From Trochalopteron elliotii (lineage: Eukaryota > Chordata > Aves > Passeriformes > Leiothrichidae), in the NCBI GenBank assembly GCA_024734555.1, contig JANPWX010000055.1, positions 2,066,708 through 2,130,707 of the forward strand: a stretch of 64,000 nucleotides of DNA. Direction: 5' to 3'. Shown piece after piece: positions 34,965 through 47,985 of this stretch (its first letter is position 1; every line of letters begins with the position of its first letter). The position numbers and the translations under genes were made by a program. The notes under the pieces were generated by a model, which searched no databases, was not told where the DNA came from, and worked only from the letters and a program-made list of their open reading frames with translations.

Positions 34965-37900
34965 GTACTTGGCTCTATGCAGCTTGGCCTAACCTTGCAG
35001 TGAGAAGACTTTGGGATGATTTAAATGTCTGGCATGGTGTTGCTTGTTCAGATTGAAAACCTAGCTTTTATGTCTCTCGTCAGCTTTACCCTTCAATGCA
35101 GATAGTACAAGTAGTAATAATTCATTGCTTGATTACACATTTCTTGTGCAGCTTGAGTTAAGATGAAGTTAGGAAGCTCTTGTCCTGGTTAAAGTCAAGC
35201 ATGTACCACCTGAGAACCTGCACTGGCTATCCAATGACTTGAGTTTTGGAGAACACACTGGGGCACAGCATAGACCTGGTTACTGTAACCACCATTCAAA
35301 CCTGGGCTCTGATCACAGCAACTGAAGGCACCACTGTAAATGCGAAGTACTTCAAAGAGAGAAATCAGCAATATCCTATCTTATGCCACACTTTCCTCCC
35401 TCTTTTAATTCAAAACACACTCAGTTGATGTCTCCCAATTGCTAGTATGCAACAAAGCACTGAGTGCCTAGGAGGGGATTTTGAATATTTGCACATAACT
35501 CTTTTACCTTGAATTATGTTATCTCCTGGAAAGATAAGACTGAGTAAACTGGTTCCACAGAACAGTCCTTCATGTCCCAAGCTATAACCATTTGTTTCTA
35601 TTATGTATCCATTACCCATTTCTTGAGAACTTTCCACATGTGACAAAAATAAATACAATTTCTTTTAGAAAATGAGTGCAGGTGAAAGCACTTTTGCAGC
35701 TAATCAAATAAGGAAGGGTTACGAGAGAAAAGTCTTTTTGTTCTGTTTTCTGTTGGACAACTTCCTGACTTCTGTAGCAGTTGCCTGCCAAAAGAGACTT
35801 GGTAGGGAAGCAAAATTACAAGGAAGAACAAAATTACAAGGAAAAACAAAATAGTCTGCAGCCATCCAACTGGATATCGTACATGGATGCTACTACACTA
35901 ATCTGCTTGCCTTGATGCTTCTGCATCCATACTGCTGCTAACAACTGAGGACCTAATTTCTGGAAAGCAGAGGTTTAATAAATGTAAAATAGGAATTTCA
36001 GGAGCTTCTGCTCAGTGGGCTCTGGCAGTGCTGTCTACTGGACCTCATGTTCCAACAGCTTGTAAACAACAGTGCTCTAATGCAGGGTGTTAGAAAGCCT
36101 CTGACTGCAGTGACTGTACAATTTCAACATTAAATCAAAGGTTTGTTTCTGTTTAGTTTAGCAAAAAAACTGACAAAGAGAATAGAAAGTCATTAACAAC
36201 TGAGCACAGCTAAACTATGTAGCAAAACTTCAAGAAAGTGAGAGGAGAAATTGCTAGAGACTAGTTTCAGTTCCGTTTCATACTTCTGGTCTCAATTTAA
36301 AAACAAAGTCATTTCTTAAGGAAAAGAGACTGGTCTTTCCATTAAATGATACTCAGCTGTTTTTACCTCTTTCTACATTTTTTTCCCCAACCTTCTAAGG
36401 ATGATGATGTTACAGTTGTTGTGAGCAATTGACAGTATGAACAACAGCATATTTTCTTCTGTACAAAAACATCCAAAGCCTTGAAAAAGCAGCCAGGGGA
36501 GTGACTGCTCAGACAGGCAAATTGCAGGAACAATTGCCTCCTCCTTTCCAGAGGGAAACAATCCACAGAGCATGTGCTTGGAGCACATTTGCTTCATCTG
36601 TTTCAAAAAGGTGCTTGCCTGCTTTAGAGTGGGTGAAATCTTGATGGTTCAGGCTCTGTCTCATCCTATAAAATGCTAGGACAGATGGATACATCAGCTA
36701 GAGTTTGCATTCCTGCAACACACAGAAAGCCTCCAAGGGTGCTGAAATCTGTAACGATAAAAGCAGCAACTAATCAGCTATAGCCACAGTTCAGGAAGAA
36801 CAGTCAGCTTAAAGCTGATACTGCTGCTGGCTGAAGGATCTGGGGCAAAGGAGTATGTCACACCTAGAATTCACAGTACCATTCTTGGATTTTGCATGGC
36901 AAAGGGATTACTCTTTACTGGGATAGCCTTTCTGGAGGTAATGACTAGTCCTTCAGGAACTAAATCCTATTCTTTCCACAGCATAAGAAAACATCTGTTT
37001 CATCTGGTTCTACAGCTCTACCCAGGAAAAGACAGACGTGCTTTTAAACATTGCTCCTAGCAGCTGTGCCAGTTAAGAATACCAAACTCCAAGGGAACCT
37101 CCTGCAAACTTCAGTTGTTGCAGTTGAAAGGTCTGTTCTCTGTCTCACATGGAAAGCCAGGGATAGCAGCACACAGTGCTGAAGGCTCAACAAAAGAAGG
37201 ATTAGCAGACAGTGTCAAAGCAAAGGAGCAACAAGTCCCATCAGCTACAAAGGAAAGGCTAGTGACATTAATTAAAGCATATTCTACCCTATCCAGCCCA
37301 GCACCATCTGAGCTGAGGCTGGAGAACAAAGTGACTGCAAAGTGGCTCAGTGGTATTGGTCCCTGTTAAATGGGAGGCCATCTTGATGGTTTGAAGATTT
37401 TAAACCAAAGCAGCAGGTGTGATGCAACTAAAAACCAAAGGAGGTGGTGGGATGGATTGAGGAGAGAGGGTGCTCTTCTGCAGCCGTGAGATAGGTAGGT
37501 GCAGTCTCTGCCAGTTTAGACCACCTCAGATGCTGGAAATGAAACTGTGCTGCTCCAGTAAGAAAAGTTGTAAGATCCTGTAGTGTCCCCGATCCCAAAC
37601 TTGCTTCTGCCATTTACAAGGAAGGGTGGCTTTACTCCAGTTCACCTTAAAGTTGGGTGAGGAGTGTTTAAAGGAGTCCTGGTTCTTATCATTGGTTTAA
37701 CTGTCCCCACCAATAAACTTGGTAGGAGCTATTTATGAGACTGGGCCATTAACAGCTTGTGCTGAAGCCCTCTTCAGTCCCCAAGTGGAAGGGGAAGTTG
37801 ACAGGAAGATTTTCCAGCCAAGTCTGAAAGCTCAGCTACAGCATTTCACATTGGTTGTCATCAAACAAAGTGCTTTCCTGAAGTCTTCAGCCCTCAGGTA

Positions 37901-38215
37901 TCCAGACTAGGCCAAAACCTAGTTATCACTGGCAACAGTGAGATTTGCTGCAAAGGTGCCACTGGTCCTAGCTAGACAAAACAAAAAAACACAAATGAAA
38001 GGGAAAGGGAGACAAAACCAAAAGGAACCATAGAGCAGGTATTCACTAGGAAGTTGTGTGAGAAAATAAAATCACATTTTGTTTTAAAATTATAAATACT
38101 CTCCATATAAAGTTATTAAATAACTGTGGCTGTGGTGAGTTCCAGTGATCCTCCTAAGCAATGTCTGGTAGTCTTTAAAAAGTGATCTTTGCTCCCCATC
38201 TCTCTTGCCCTTGGT

Positions 38216-38411
38216 TTAAGTGCAGCAGGGGTTGTCAATGACTAGCATGACATCAATGCCATACACTTCCAGGAGGTCCATGAGGAAACTTCGATCCCCT
38301 TGGGGATCCAGGCCCATGCCTCGTGCGTGGTCAGCTGTCAGAGTCTTGTCCTGGCTGGCCGACACCTCCATCAACGTCTGGAAGATGCGGTTGTTCTGCT
38401 CCATGAAAAAC
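38216..38411 (-). CDS. DENND11: DENND11 terminal coding exon with stop
   Basis: 196 nt. It encodes [40 protein letters not shown] and [20 protein letters not shown] followed by PCCT and TAA (38216-38218). This is one of the most conserved parts of the protein. Confidence 0.96.
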
Positions 38412-41400
38412 CTAGAGGGTAGTAAAGTCAGCAAAAGCAATTGCATTGGACCTCCAAAAGGTGTGTGTGTTTACCAATCAGGCAGCAGAGCCCCAGAAGT
38501 GCATTTAATCCCCTTCAGCCAGAGATCCCGCCTTGTTAGGTGATGCTATAGTACTTTTCCATTAATTCTACGGGTGACCCAGAATAAACAAAGATAAAGA
38601 AGTAACTTTTAATTGACAGCGGTGCTCCCATCTGTGTGGGGGCATTTCCCTCCAAAGAAGCCACATTTTCAGCTGAAATGTGTTCTGTGGTCACCAAGCA
38701 GGTACATCACACCTACAGCTCCCGTGATGTAGAGGAGGAAAGAGTGTTGTCACCCATCTGATAAACCAGTGGGTAAATAAATTCTACATTAGTAGTGCAG
38801 AACACATCAGTGACAGCTACTTCTTACCTGCTGCTTTCCTAGAAACATGCAAAGCTATTCAGAAAGAGCTCTGGCTACACCTGTGAAGCTCAACAATCAG
38901 AGCTCTGCCCCAGCAGCCCTTGACACAGTTTCATCCCATTCTCACCTGCTGCAGAATGTGAATAGCAACAGGCAGTGAAGGGCTTCAGAGGTGGTAGATG
39001 TGGTTTTTATCTAATTCTGTACCTCCCACTCTGCACCCAGTTCTGGTTCCTCTGTTTGCCAGGTATGAAATCAGCCACATCAGTGGGCCAGTCCTTCACA
39101 TGCAGGTCTTATCTCCGCACTGTACCAACCCCCAGCATGGTAGAGTGCCCACTTCCCATTAACATTGTCCTTTCCAGAGCCAAGTGTTCTGGCAAGAAAA
39201 ATCTATAGTGCTTAATGCTTGTGAGGGCATTCTTACATCTCTAATTGTGTTTTTAAAATTCACTTCTCCCTTGCAGCACATAAACAACCCCAGTGGATAC
39301 TACATTTTGGCTTCTCAAAATGAAAGGAAAATTATCTGAAGAGGAAGAGCCAGTCTGTTTTTGGAACCTTAGAGGAAGAAATCTGACTATGGAATTATAT
39401 CAAACATGCTGTTTTGTAATATGCCAAACAGTGCAACACAAAATCAGTGCAAGAGACTCCCTAAAACTAGCAGTGTCCAGCTAAGTATTAGAGGTAGCCA
39501 CTCACAAGATGAACAGGTCCTCTTCACAGGAGCTGCAATCCTCACCCACTTCTTGAGAATACATTAACATCTGCCTGAGAGAAGGGAGACAGGTTAATTG
39601 CACATACCTGCTGTGAACCTGAAAGCTTTATGAGACGAACAGAATCTTCAAGAGATGAGCTGAACCAGTGGGATATTTTGAAAATACTACAAGGAGGAAG
39701 GTACAAAGGAGCAGTGCCCTCTTTATTCCACCTCTCCTATCAGGACCACCCAGATGTCTGTGATTACCTTTGGTCATTGAGCCGTCGGTACTTCTCCTTG
39801 TCAGCATTGTTAATTTTCAGGAGTGGTTGCAGGTGTTCGTGATGTGTCTTCACATTCTGGTTGTCTACGTAGACATCATAGAGATCCCGTTTCTGCTCAA
39901 AGATCTTTTCTGTTGTACCTGCCAAAATCAGAAGATTTTCAGAGCAGCGTGTTGCTTTCCCAGCAGACCAACTGTTCTCTCCTGCTTGCACAGTTAGTCA
40001 TTCCATGCACAATCTATTTCTCATCAGTTCTATTCCACCGTCTGGTGTCCCAAGACGTTTTGCAGCCTGAAGCTAAAAACATCACGCCTAATCCATCATA
40101 CTTACAGGCCACATATGATACTTCTGTCTCCAGCATTTCTATGTCTGCCACATTCACATAGAAGAATGGTTTGGACTCTGGGACAGTTCCTCCAAGACCA
40201 GGCAGAGAAACATTTGCAAGGCAACAGCAACAATACACTGTGGACAAGAGAAGTACATCCTGAGATGCTTCTGGTTTCCCTCAAGGGCACTCTGAACCCC
40301 ACTTGCCCAGTTCTCCCACAGGCCTCTATGAAAACAATGGTCAGAGCTTTGAAATGCCCTTGAACACCAGAACTTCTCAAGTGAAGACATCCTGTTTTGC
40401 ATAGGAAATAATAATTTCTCCCATAGGAATCCCACATTCTAGAATCCACAAATTCAGTCAGTGCTCTTATTGTCCTGTGCTGACAGGAACTGAGTTTGAC
40501 AGTGCCAGATGTGTCCTTACTCACGAGGCCTGAAGAAAAGCACTTGGTAGGAAATGTGTAAATGCAGACTGAGCGGGATCTTCATGAGGCACGGTCACAA
40601 TGGATTTTGAAGACCTGCATGACGTCTGTGCCCTCAGTACTCAGTACAGAAATGCAGGCATTTCTGCAATGCTTCAGCCTACTACACCAGAGCTCTGCAG
40701 TGTCCCTGGAAACATACCTCTATAGCAGACAACTCCAACTGGGGGCGGTGAAAATATCAGGATGCGCTTGCGCAGCAGGGCAAACTTCCAGAGGACGAGG
40801 ATCTGCTCACCGAAGAATTTGATGAACTGAGACATACAGCCAGCAGGGTGTGTGATCTGCAGGTGGAGCGAAAGGGAAGAAAACAGCTCAGAGGTGAAAC
40901 AGGGACACATGCACAGATGCTAAGTCTAAATGCGGGAGCAAGACCAGCACACAGCTTGCAGTGGTCCAAGTAACAAAATCTTATCTAAAGCAGCCTACAA
41001 AGTGCAGGAGTGACTGCTTACATAAAGGAGTATGAGGCACCAGCAAGGAGGAGCAGCCCTCTGCCCATTTCTGCAGGCTTCAGGCACTTGCCTCACCTTC
41101 ATCTCTGGGTACATGTATCTGTGGATGGAAGGCAGCCAGTGGACAGGTTGCTGAGAGCTGGGGGTGCCCTTGCTATCAGGGAGAACTCCTTTCTTGTCAT
41201 CATAGAATGCCTCTAGATGGGAGTAGTGCCCTGGCATCTCCAGCTGGTGTCTGGAAAAGAAAGGAAAAAGGGGAAGATCTGTAGTGTCTCCAGACTATTT
41301 GTTTAGTGCCTTGCCCCCAGCAAACATCTCCTCTCCCAGCTAAAGGGGATCCTGGGTGCCTGAGTTGCACAGATTCATCCAGAGGGGCTGAAGAAACATC

Positions 41401-43303
41401 AGGAGAAAACGTACAGGACTGACAGGAGAAACATCAGGAGAAACATCAGGAGAAAACGTACAGGCTGTTTCATCAGGAGAAACACCCAGAGAAAACGTAC
41501 AGGACTGACACAGGCAGTGAGATGGGGTGTGCATAGTACTGATTCTCTTTTAAATACACTCAGGTAGGAACAGTTTTCTACCATCACCATTTTCACTGCT
41601 AGATCCACTCAACACAACTGAAGCACACAGCTAGATAGGATCATCATTACACAATTAGAAGCCTTTTGTAAGCCCCTAGTAAAATGGTTTTCAGAAGCAA
41701 AAAGGGGAACTTCTTGTTCTCTCAACTCTTCCTGTGACACCTATGTCTGCCTACAGTAACTAGGGTTTGGGTAGCATTTGACTAGCCTGTTAGGAAGGAA
41801 CAGACTGCTGCTAATCAGTTCCTTGTCTCCTTCACACTGTGAACCTGTAATACTTTCTGGAGAAACAGCCAGTCAAGGAAATCACAGCAGAGCATTGTCC
41901 CTGAATTCTCACTGGCCTAAAACTGCTCTCCATAGAAGGAACATTACCTCTCCCAGGTGGGAAATGGCCAGGCACATTCCCAAGGGAACTTACCTGACCT
42001 GGTTCTCCAGGAAGTGCATGTACCTATACAGCAGCGTGTAGGAAGGGGAGAGGATGCCCACGGACTTCATGCGGGCTCCACGCTCCAACTCACTCTCCAC
42101 AGGCATGTTGGCAAAGCAGGCCAGGCCAAAACAGAGCCCTTTCCGGAAATAACTGGAGACAAACGTTTGACAGAAGGGTTAACGTTAAAAAGAGGAAAGA
42201 AGAAGAAAGAAAGGTAACTGCTAAAATTACTGATTTGGGATCATATTTTCTTCTGTAAGGAGCTCCCTGAAATCCCATCTTGCTAGCTGAAGGGCTGAGG
42301 ACAGGCCTTTGTTGTCCCAGTCTTCTCAGTAGCAAGACAAAATATTTAAGGCAAGAGTTCCCAGGACTTCCCACTAAAGCCCCTACCAGCCACGTCACAG
42401 GCCAGTAAGGAATGCAAATAAATAATAACTTGGAAGGAAGACCAACAGAATGCATGATTCAGTCAGTGCAGATCCCTTCCTCCAAGGAAGAAGCTTGCAG
42501 TGAATGCAGTTCTGAGTACAGTACAGCTACCTGGTCATATTTGGGTGCCAGCACGTTGAAGCACACTCTGATTATCAGACTGCAAGGGTTCAGTTCACAT
42601 GTCTTTAAGAAAGTAACTGTCACTCCTGACCAAAAGGAATTGTGACACTGCAGTTCATTGCAAAACATTGCTGCATTGCAACACTGGGTTAGCAGAATGC
42701 AGAAAATTCCTCTCTTATGTGCTTCCACTAAAGGAGCTAGCAAAGAAGAAAGTAAGCGAGACCTGTTTATAACAACATTTAAAGGAACCAAAAGCCCTGG
42801 CAGAGTTAAGAACATTTTTCTAAGTCCTGTTTCTGCAAAATCCTTCCCATTTCAGTTCTGCCATTCCTTGCCCTTCACCCTAGGCCTCTCCTGATGGTCT
42901 CAAGTACTGGCAGTGCAGATCACTTGCCCCAGTACACATTAAAATTTGCACACCAGTGAGAAGCTGGCCTGCCCCACTTGGCCTCCACAGGCAAAGCAGT
43001 CATACAGCACATCCCTGCAGCTAGCTGGTACTTAATATGATACTGCAAGTGTCTGAAAAGTACCTTTGGCTCAGGTAGAAACAGTTTAGCAAGCAGGTTT
43101 CTGTAGGACCCTAGCTTCCTAGGTGGTATTTTTCTTGCATATTCTGAATTAAGAGCTGGTGGTGTAGATGCACAACTAAGAAAGGAAGCTCAGATGTACT
43201 CACATGAAATCTGACTGAATTTTGTGGGACCCGCTTGCCATGGATTTGAATTCCACACCTTCCAAATCTATATCTTGGGGTAAACACCATTCCACCATGT
43301 TGC
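38216..43303 (-). CDS. DENND11: DENND11 (KIAA1147/LCHN) DENN-domain protein, 5'-partial
   Basis: DENND11 belongs to the DENN superfamily, whose members often act as Rab guanine-nucleotide exchange factors. Its own substrate is not settled; the rat protein LCHN has been linked to neuronal injury responses. Eight exons on the minus strand: 43204-43303, 41994-42152, 41097-41250, 40718-40856, 40106-40237, 39768-39918, 39506-39574, 38216-38411. They join without a stop into about 366 residues and match my recollection of human DENND11 (455 aa) from just after its first coding exon to the C terminus. Landmarks are [59 protein letters not shown] and the C-terminal [14 protein letters not shown]. All introns are GT-AG. 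The exon encoding the N terminus and start codon is not visible and probably lies in the N gap at 47317-47635. Intron 1 is about 4 kb and holds no recognisable gene. Confidence 0.95.
39506..39574 (-). CDS. DENND11: DENND11 coding exon 8
   Basis: 69 nt. It encodes [20 protein letters not shown] and FI. The following Leu codon is split across a GTGAGT donor. Confidence 0.93.
39768..39918 (-). CDS. DENND11: DENND11 coding exon 7
   Basis: 151 nt. It encodes [40 protein letters not shown] and EKYRRLNDQ, with a split Arg codon at the GTAATC donor. Confidence 0.95.
40106..40237 (-). CDS. DENND11: DENND11 coding exon 6
   Basis: 132 nt. It encodes the Cys-rich run [20 protein letters not shown] and then [20 protein letters not shown] and YVA. 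The donor is GTAAGT. Confidence 0.95.
40718..40856 (-). CDS. DENND11: DENND11 coding exon 5
   Basis: 139 nt. It encodes [40 protein letters not shown] and GVVCYR, the core of the central DENN module and nearly identical to human. The donor GTATGT splits the next Val codon. Confidence 0.96.
41097..41250 (-). CDS. DENND11: DENND11 coding exon 4
   Basis: 154 nt. It encodes [20 protein letters not shown], a variable linker [14 protein letters not shown] and [16 protein letters not shown]. The linker differs from the Gly-rich human one; the flanks are conserved. Confidence 0.95.
41391..41515. repeat. Degenerate minisatellite in DENND11 intron 3
   Basis: Irregular tandem copies built from the modules CATCAGGAGAAA and GAGAAAACGTACAGG. 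The second module occurs three times at about 41403, 41450 and 41490, with partial units between. Confidence 0.85.
41994..42152 (-). CDS. DENND11: DENND11 coding exon 3
   Basis: 159 nt. It encodes [20 protein letters not shown], then [20 protein letters not shown] and [12 protein letters not shown], part of the upstream DENN region. The Arg codon that follows is split across a GTAAGT donor. Confidence 0.95.
43204..43303 (-). CDS. DENND11: DENND11 coding exon 2
   Basis: 100 nt. Two bases complete a Gly codon split with exon 1, then [20 protein letters not shown] and [12 protein letters not shown]. It is flanked on the minus strand by TTCTCTGCAG and GTGAGT. Confidence 0.94.
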
Positions 43304-46300
43304 CTGCAGAGAAGAAAATTAATTTGGGTAAGCTTGAATACAGTATTCATTGCTAAAATGCATACATCATGAATAGCAAGTTGTTGCTTTTCTAACCCTG
43401 GGATACCTGTAACAGTGCCCTAACAACTCCTGAACTGTCACAGGCAGTAAGGTGACATACAATACACCATACATCTCTTGGAAATGTTACCTGTTGTAGC
43501 ACAACACACACACTCCAGGACATTTGGGGCCGCTTCTGAAGCTAGTGCTATTTTGTGGGTTTATCCTTGATAATCACAGAGCAGCTAAAATTTTACCTGA
43601 TGGCAGATGAGCTTTGGTCTACACAAGTATCCATCCCATACAGAAAGAACCAAAGGACAGACTGTTGCTCTTTAGGATGAGTTTCTGGGATAGCTCACAC
43701 CACCACCAAATATTGTTCTTTCCCTGTGCTTGGCAGGCCTGGACAAACAGAAACCCCTATGCCATCATCCAAGTTATCACTTCTTCCCTGAAATCTCTAT
43801 TTTCTTTAGGATAGGAGGAGTTAGCTGAAGCTTCATATGGAAGCTGAGGTGATGTGTTTGTGTATGCTCGGATCACCAACAAAAAAGTACATAAATTACA
43901 AGCTAGATCAAGATTAGCAAACATCTGTCACCTGCCAACCCAACCAGAAAGCATGCAGTTGTTCAAGGGAAAAGGCCACCTGAGGAGCCTGATCCTGGAA
44001 CAGATGTTATCAGAGAAGTCACAAAATGTCCCTAAAGCAAATGAAGTCCAACAAGTTTACCATAGACCAAAAAAGGGGTGACTTCTCATGCTTTCCCATG
44101 CCAGCATGTCAGAGCTCAGACTGCTCACCTGGACACTCCCGCTGCACTGAGATGTGCTCCAGATTTACCCACCAAGTGTCTGTTCTCTGTCAGTCTGCCC
44201 ACAGCATTTGAAGTCATGTGGCTTAGTTTTAAAAACAAGGTAAACAAACCAAAAGTCTTCAGCATAATGCAATGGCAGATGCAGCACAAAAGTGCTTCCT
44301 ACTGGTTCACTCCTTTCCCTGCCCTTTGGGGTGAGCATTCCAGCTGTGCTTGCATGGACAGTGTACATTTGGAAGGGCCTTACACTCAGCCAAGACTCTT
44401 GGAGATATTTAAATCTGAGGCGTCATTTCTGAAGCCTGTCTTTTGTCTCATTACTCATACTGCACAAGTATATGCCTGCACAGGAATAGGGCTTAGCTAC
44501 TGACATTTAAATAGGCTATTTTTCTTCTCACATCGATGCTGTAGTCAGTAGACCTCCCCCAGCCCTGCCTGGCAAGGACTTCAAAAAAACCAACAGCGTT
44601 AGGCATGGCAACAGGAGAAGTTGTGCATCCAAGTGCCCACTTGCAGCGCACACGCAGACCTGTCCCGCAGAGCCGGGCTGGCTGGGGAGCAGTGGCAGCC
44701 TCGTGACCCCAGGCACAGCCCTGTGCAGTCACACACAAACCACAGAGCTCTGCTGTGCAGTGCCTTGGCCTCTGAGGCGTGTGAAAGGCTGGCAGAGAGA
44801 GCACTGACATCATAGCAGCCCGCGCACTCCCCTGGAGGGCTGGCAGATTATATATAGATGGTGGCTTTTGTTGTTTGGGGTTTGCGAGCGCCTCTTTGGT
44901 CTGCTTTTTAAAGGCACAAGACCCTTCCTTGAAAGTGTCAGGAAGTCAGCTCTTGAGAATATTGCCTCATAACCACAACACTGTGGTTAAGGCCAGATGT
45001 GCTTTTAAGCCTTCCCCACAGAGCATCCCTTATTGGTCATTACCTGTAGATTAATAGATCGATAGGCGAGAGTGCTATCAAGAGCAAAGGAAGATTGGCT
45101 TGGCTCAGTTTAGTCACTGTCAGGTGTCCACTGCAGAGATGTTGAGGTGGACTTGGCTCAAACAATGCCTGTTCTGTAGCAGCAATAAGGAAAGGATGCC
45201 TTGAAACAGATCTTTACCCTGCACGTGACCTCAAAACCAGCTCACCTATCACATAGCTGTTGTGGTTTTTTCTGGGATCCGTCAGGAGCAACCTGGACTT
45301 GTGCTCCTGGCTGTTCCTCACGCCACCTTGCCCTGTGAACGCACGAGCGACGTGGCAGTCGGAGAACAAACGCGGAGATTAAAAAGTAGGAAAGTTGGTC
45401 TGGCGAAACAGGAGAGCAAACAAAGGAGAGACTTCACCCAGCTGCCATACGACTGCCAGCCTGCCCCAGAAACCAGAGGAGGGAGGAGGGAGCAGGGTTG
45501 TAGAAAAACAGGAAGCATTGCCCTTCCCCATGGAGAAAACAGCTCCCGTGCATACAGGGAACTTTCCAAGTGAGAGTCACCCAGCATTAGAGAGCAGGCT
45601 GGTGATTTTGCTGAGAGTCAGATCTGCAGATCTGATCTCCTGGAAGCTATCTCCCACCTTCAGGTCAGGTCTGAGCCAGCATTCATTTTCTAGTGTGCAA
45701 AGTTAAGGATGTTCTTCCTCTTTCCCTTGTATTTTCTTTTCACTGGATTTTCACATCCTTACAAAGATATTGGCACCAGCATTTGGGGGTCATCACCAGG
45801 CCTTCCTTACTATTAGATGTTTCCCGAGGGCTTTAGGGCCCCCAGCTGGGCAACGCTACCATGTTGTGCTAGGACAGGAGAAGCATAAAGTGTAACCTAA
45901 ATATCACACTCGCTCTGATTCCTGCATGGAAGAAATGTGGGACAGAAAACCAGAATATTTCATGTGTACTGGTGCAAAACACATTACTTCCCTCTCTTCC
46001 CTCTTTGTCTCTCTCCATTAATTACAGACCCTTTCAGCTAACAGACTGTGTGGGACCTCCACAAAGGTGACTGTTATCAGCTGCCCCAGAGCAGCAGTGA
46101 AGAGAGCTCCTTCTCAAGCGCCACAGGGTTCACCATGCTGCAGGTGAGGACAGCCCCGATTCAGAAGCTGCTCTGGCTCTTATGTCAGTCACTCACATGA
46201 GCACTGAGAGTCACAGGGACACCGAAACTGTAACAGTGACCTGGCAACCCCATAACCTACCTTTGGAAACTCATCACATGTAACTGCTATACACTGAGCT

Positions 46301-47316
46301 CGTCTGCTTCAAGTCCTTCTAAATTTAGGAGGGAAGCTGTTACGTTCTTTATTAGCATAGTCATCACTTCATCCTTCTACAGTAAAACAACTCTTGCCCA
46401 CCTACTTGCCTGTAGTTTAGCAGACACTACCTGGCATAACCAGCTGCACAGCCACCACCAGAAATTTGGCTATTCCTGTGCCTCAGCAAGCTGCCAGAGG
46501 TGATCTGCTGTGCTTTTCCTGGGCAGGATCAAGCAGGTTTCCAGCTCAGACATTAACTGGATGATTTCCTGTAAGTCATACAGAAAGACCAGACACCCTT
46601 ACAAACGTTACAGAAGTCCTTCACACTATCTGATGTGGTTGACCAGTAATTCCCGCATACTTTTTGACCCTATCAAGTTCACACCAACTGCAACTTCATG
46701 ATCATTTTCCAAGTCCACACCCTCTGTAGGGCACTTTGCTCCCCAGCTATAAAGCTGACATTTGCTGGTATATTGCTCACAGTCCTATAGCAGGAGGCTG
46801 AATCTTCCTGGACTTGACAGACTACTCCAAAGCTGATGACACCCAGCATTAACTGCACATCAGATTTGAGAAAAGCTGTTGCCCAACTTTCCCTGGACTT
46901 CATTCAAAGCAACAGCTGGTTCTGAAAAACTCCTGAGAAAGCTCAGCTTTCTGCCAGCTCTCAAGAAAATTTCACAATTTCATAGAAGGCATATGCTGTC
47001 AGATTGAAAGACAACCTGCTGTTGCTGCAGTCATGCAGACTGCTTCATGTTTTAGATACTTAGGAGAAACACCTCCATTTTCCATCTCCTGGTAGAAAGA
47101 TGACATCCACTCTCATTTCAGATTTTTATGAGTGAAGAGCCTTTGACCTCTAGACTGAAGACATCCGTCTCTGGTGCAGTTTGAAAGGGTAACTTCTCAA
47201 AACCCTCGGGTGTTTTGGGACACAGCAGCCATGCTGTCTGACAGTGGGCATTGCTGACAGCACATCACACCAGGGGCTACGTCCTGTTCACTACTTCCTT
47301 AGGATTTTCAGTGCAA
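43304..47316 (-). other. DENND11: DENND11 intron 1, nothing recognised
   Basis: Intronic sequence between exon 2 and the assembly gap. A GC-richer patch at about 44540-44840 is followed by TATATATA near 44851, and another CpG-containing patch lies at 45280-45600. Neither carries a recognisable exon. No repeat family was identified. Confidence 0.6.
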
Positions 47317-47635
47317 NNNNNNNNNNNNNNNNNNNNNNNNNNNNNNNNNNNNNNNNNNNNNNNNNNNNNNNNNNNNNNNNNNNNNNNNNNNNNNNNNNNN
47401 NNNNNNNNNNNNNNNNNNNNNNNNNNNNNNNNNNNNNNNNNNNNNNNNNNNNNNNNNNNNNNNNNNNNNNNNNNNNNNNNNNNNNNNNNNNNNNNNNNNN
47501 NNNNNNNNNNNNNNNNNNNNNNNNNNNNNNNNNNNNNNNNNNNNNNNNNNNNNNNNNNNNNNNNNNNNNNNNNNNNNNNNNNNNNNNNNNNNNNNNNNNN
47601 NNNNNNNNNNNNNNNNNNNNNNNNNNNNNNNNNNN
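47317..47635. other. Assembly gap (319 N)
   Basis: A run of 319 ambiguous bases. Its right flank is extremely GC-rich and its left flank is not. It sits where DENND11 exon 1 is expected, so the missing start codon is probably inside. Confidence 0.95.
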
Positions 47636-47985
47636 GCTGCTTTCCGGAGGGGCGGGGCCGGGGCAGCCGCGCTGGGGAGCGGCCGGAGCCGCCCGGGGCA
47701 GCCGGCGGAGATCCCGGATCGGAGCTCTCCACTGCCAGCTCCTGGAGGACCACGGCGGGGTGGGGGCAGTCGGCCTGCCCGTGCTTCACCTCCTCGCGCA
47801 GGGCACAGCCGGCTGCCCGCCTTCTGTCCCCCCCAGGCTGTGACTCCAACGCCGAGCAGCTGCTTCCCTCAGCCCCAGTAAAGCCATCCTGCTGGGAAAG
47901 CCACGGGAATTGGGCAGAGCAGCCTCACAGCCAGCAACGGGGCCGGCGGGCACCCTCCCCCCCCGCCCCAAATAGCTGTGGTGGA
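47636..47985 (-). promoter_or_regulatory. DENND11: CpG island, probable DENND11 promoter/5' end
   Basis: Very GC-rich with many CpGs and GC boxes (GGGGCGGGGCC near 47650). It lies immediately upstream of DENND11 on its strand, beside the gap expected to hold exon 1. The minus-strand frame stays open through 47636-47849 but has no ATG start, so I treat it as promoter or 5' UTR. The transcription start cannot be fixed. Confidence 0.65.

Larger units (their letters stand above)
32111..38215. other. Tail-to-tail interval between AGK and DENND11
   Basis: No recognisable protein-coding gene lies here. The right part is probably the long 3' UTR of DENND11 (read on the minus strand). The left part holds a CR1 tip and three exon-like segments with matching phases (32439-32522, 33482-33517, 33933-33960). 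A small tandem duplication of an A-rich 16-17 bp unit lies at 35811-35851. Longer open frames, such as the one at 34510-34920, have no identifiable domain. Confidence 0.6.

Noticed and set aside
44493..44840. GC-rich patch with open frames and a TATATATA in DENND11 intron 1
   Set aside because: No splice-compatible exon, no recognisable peptide and no clear CpG island. Insufficient to call a promoter or gene.
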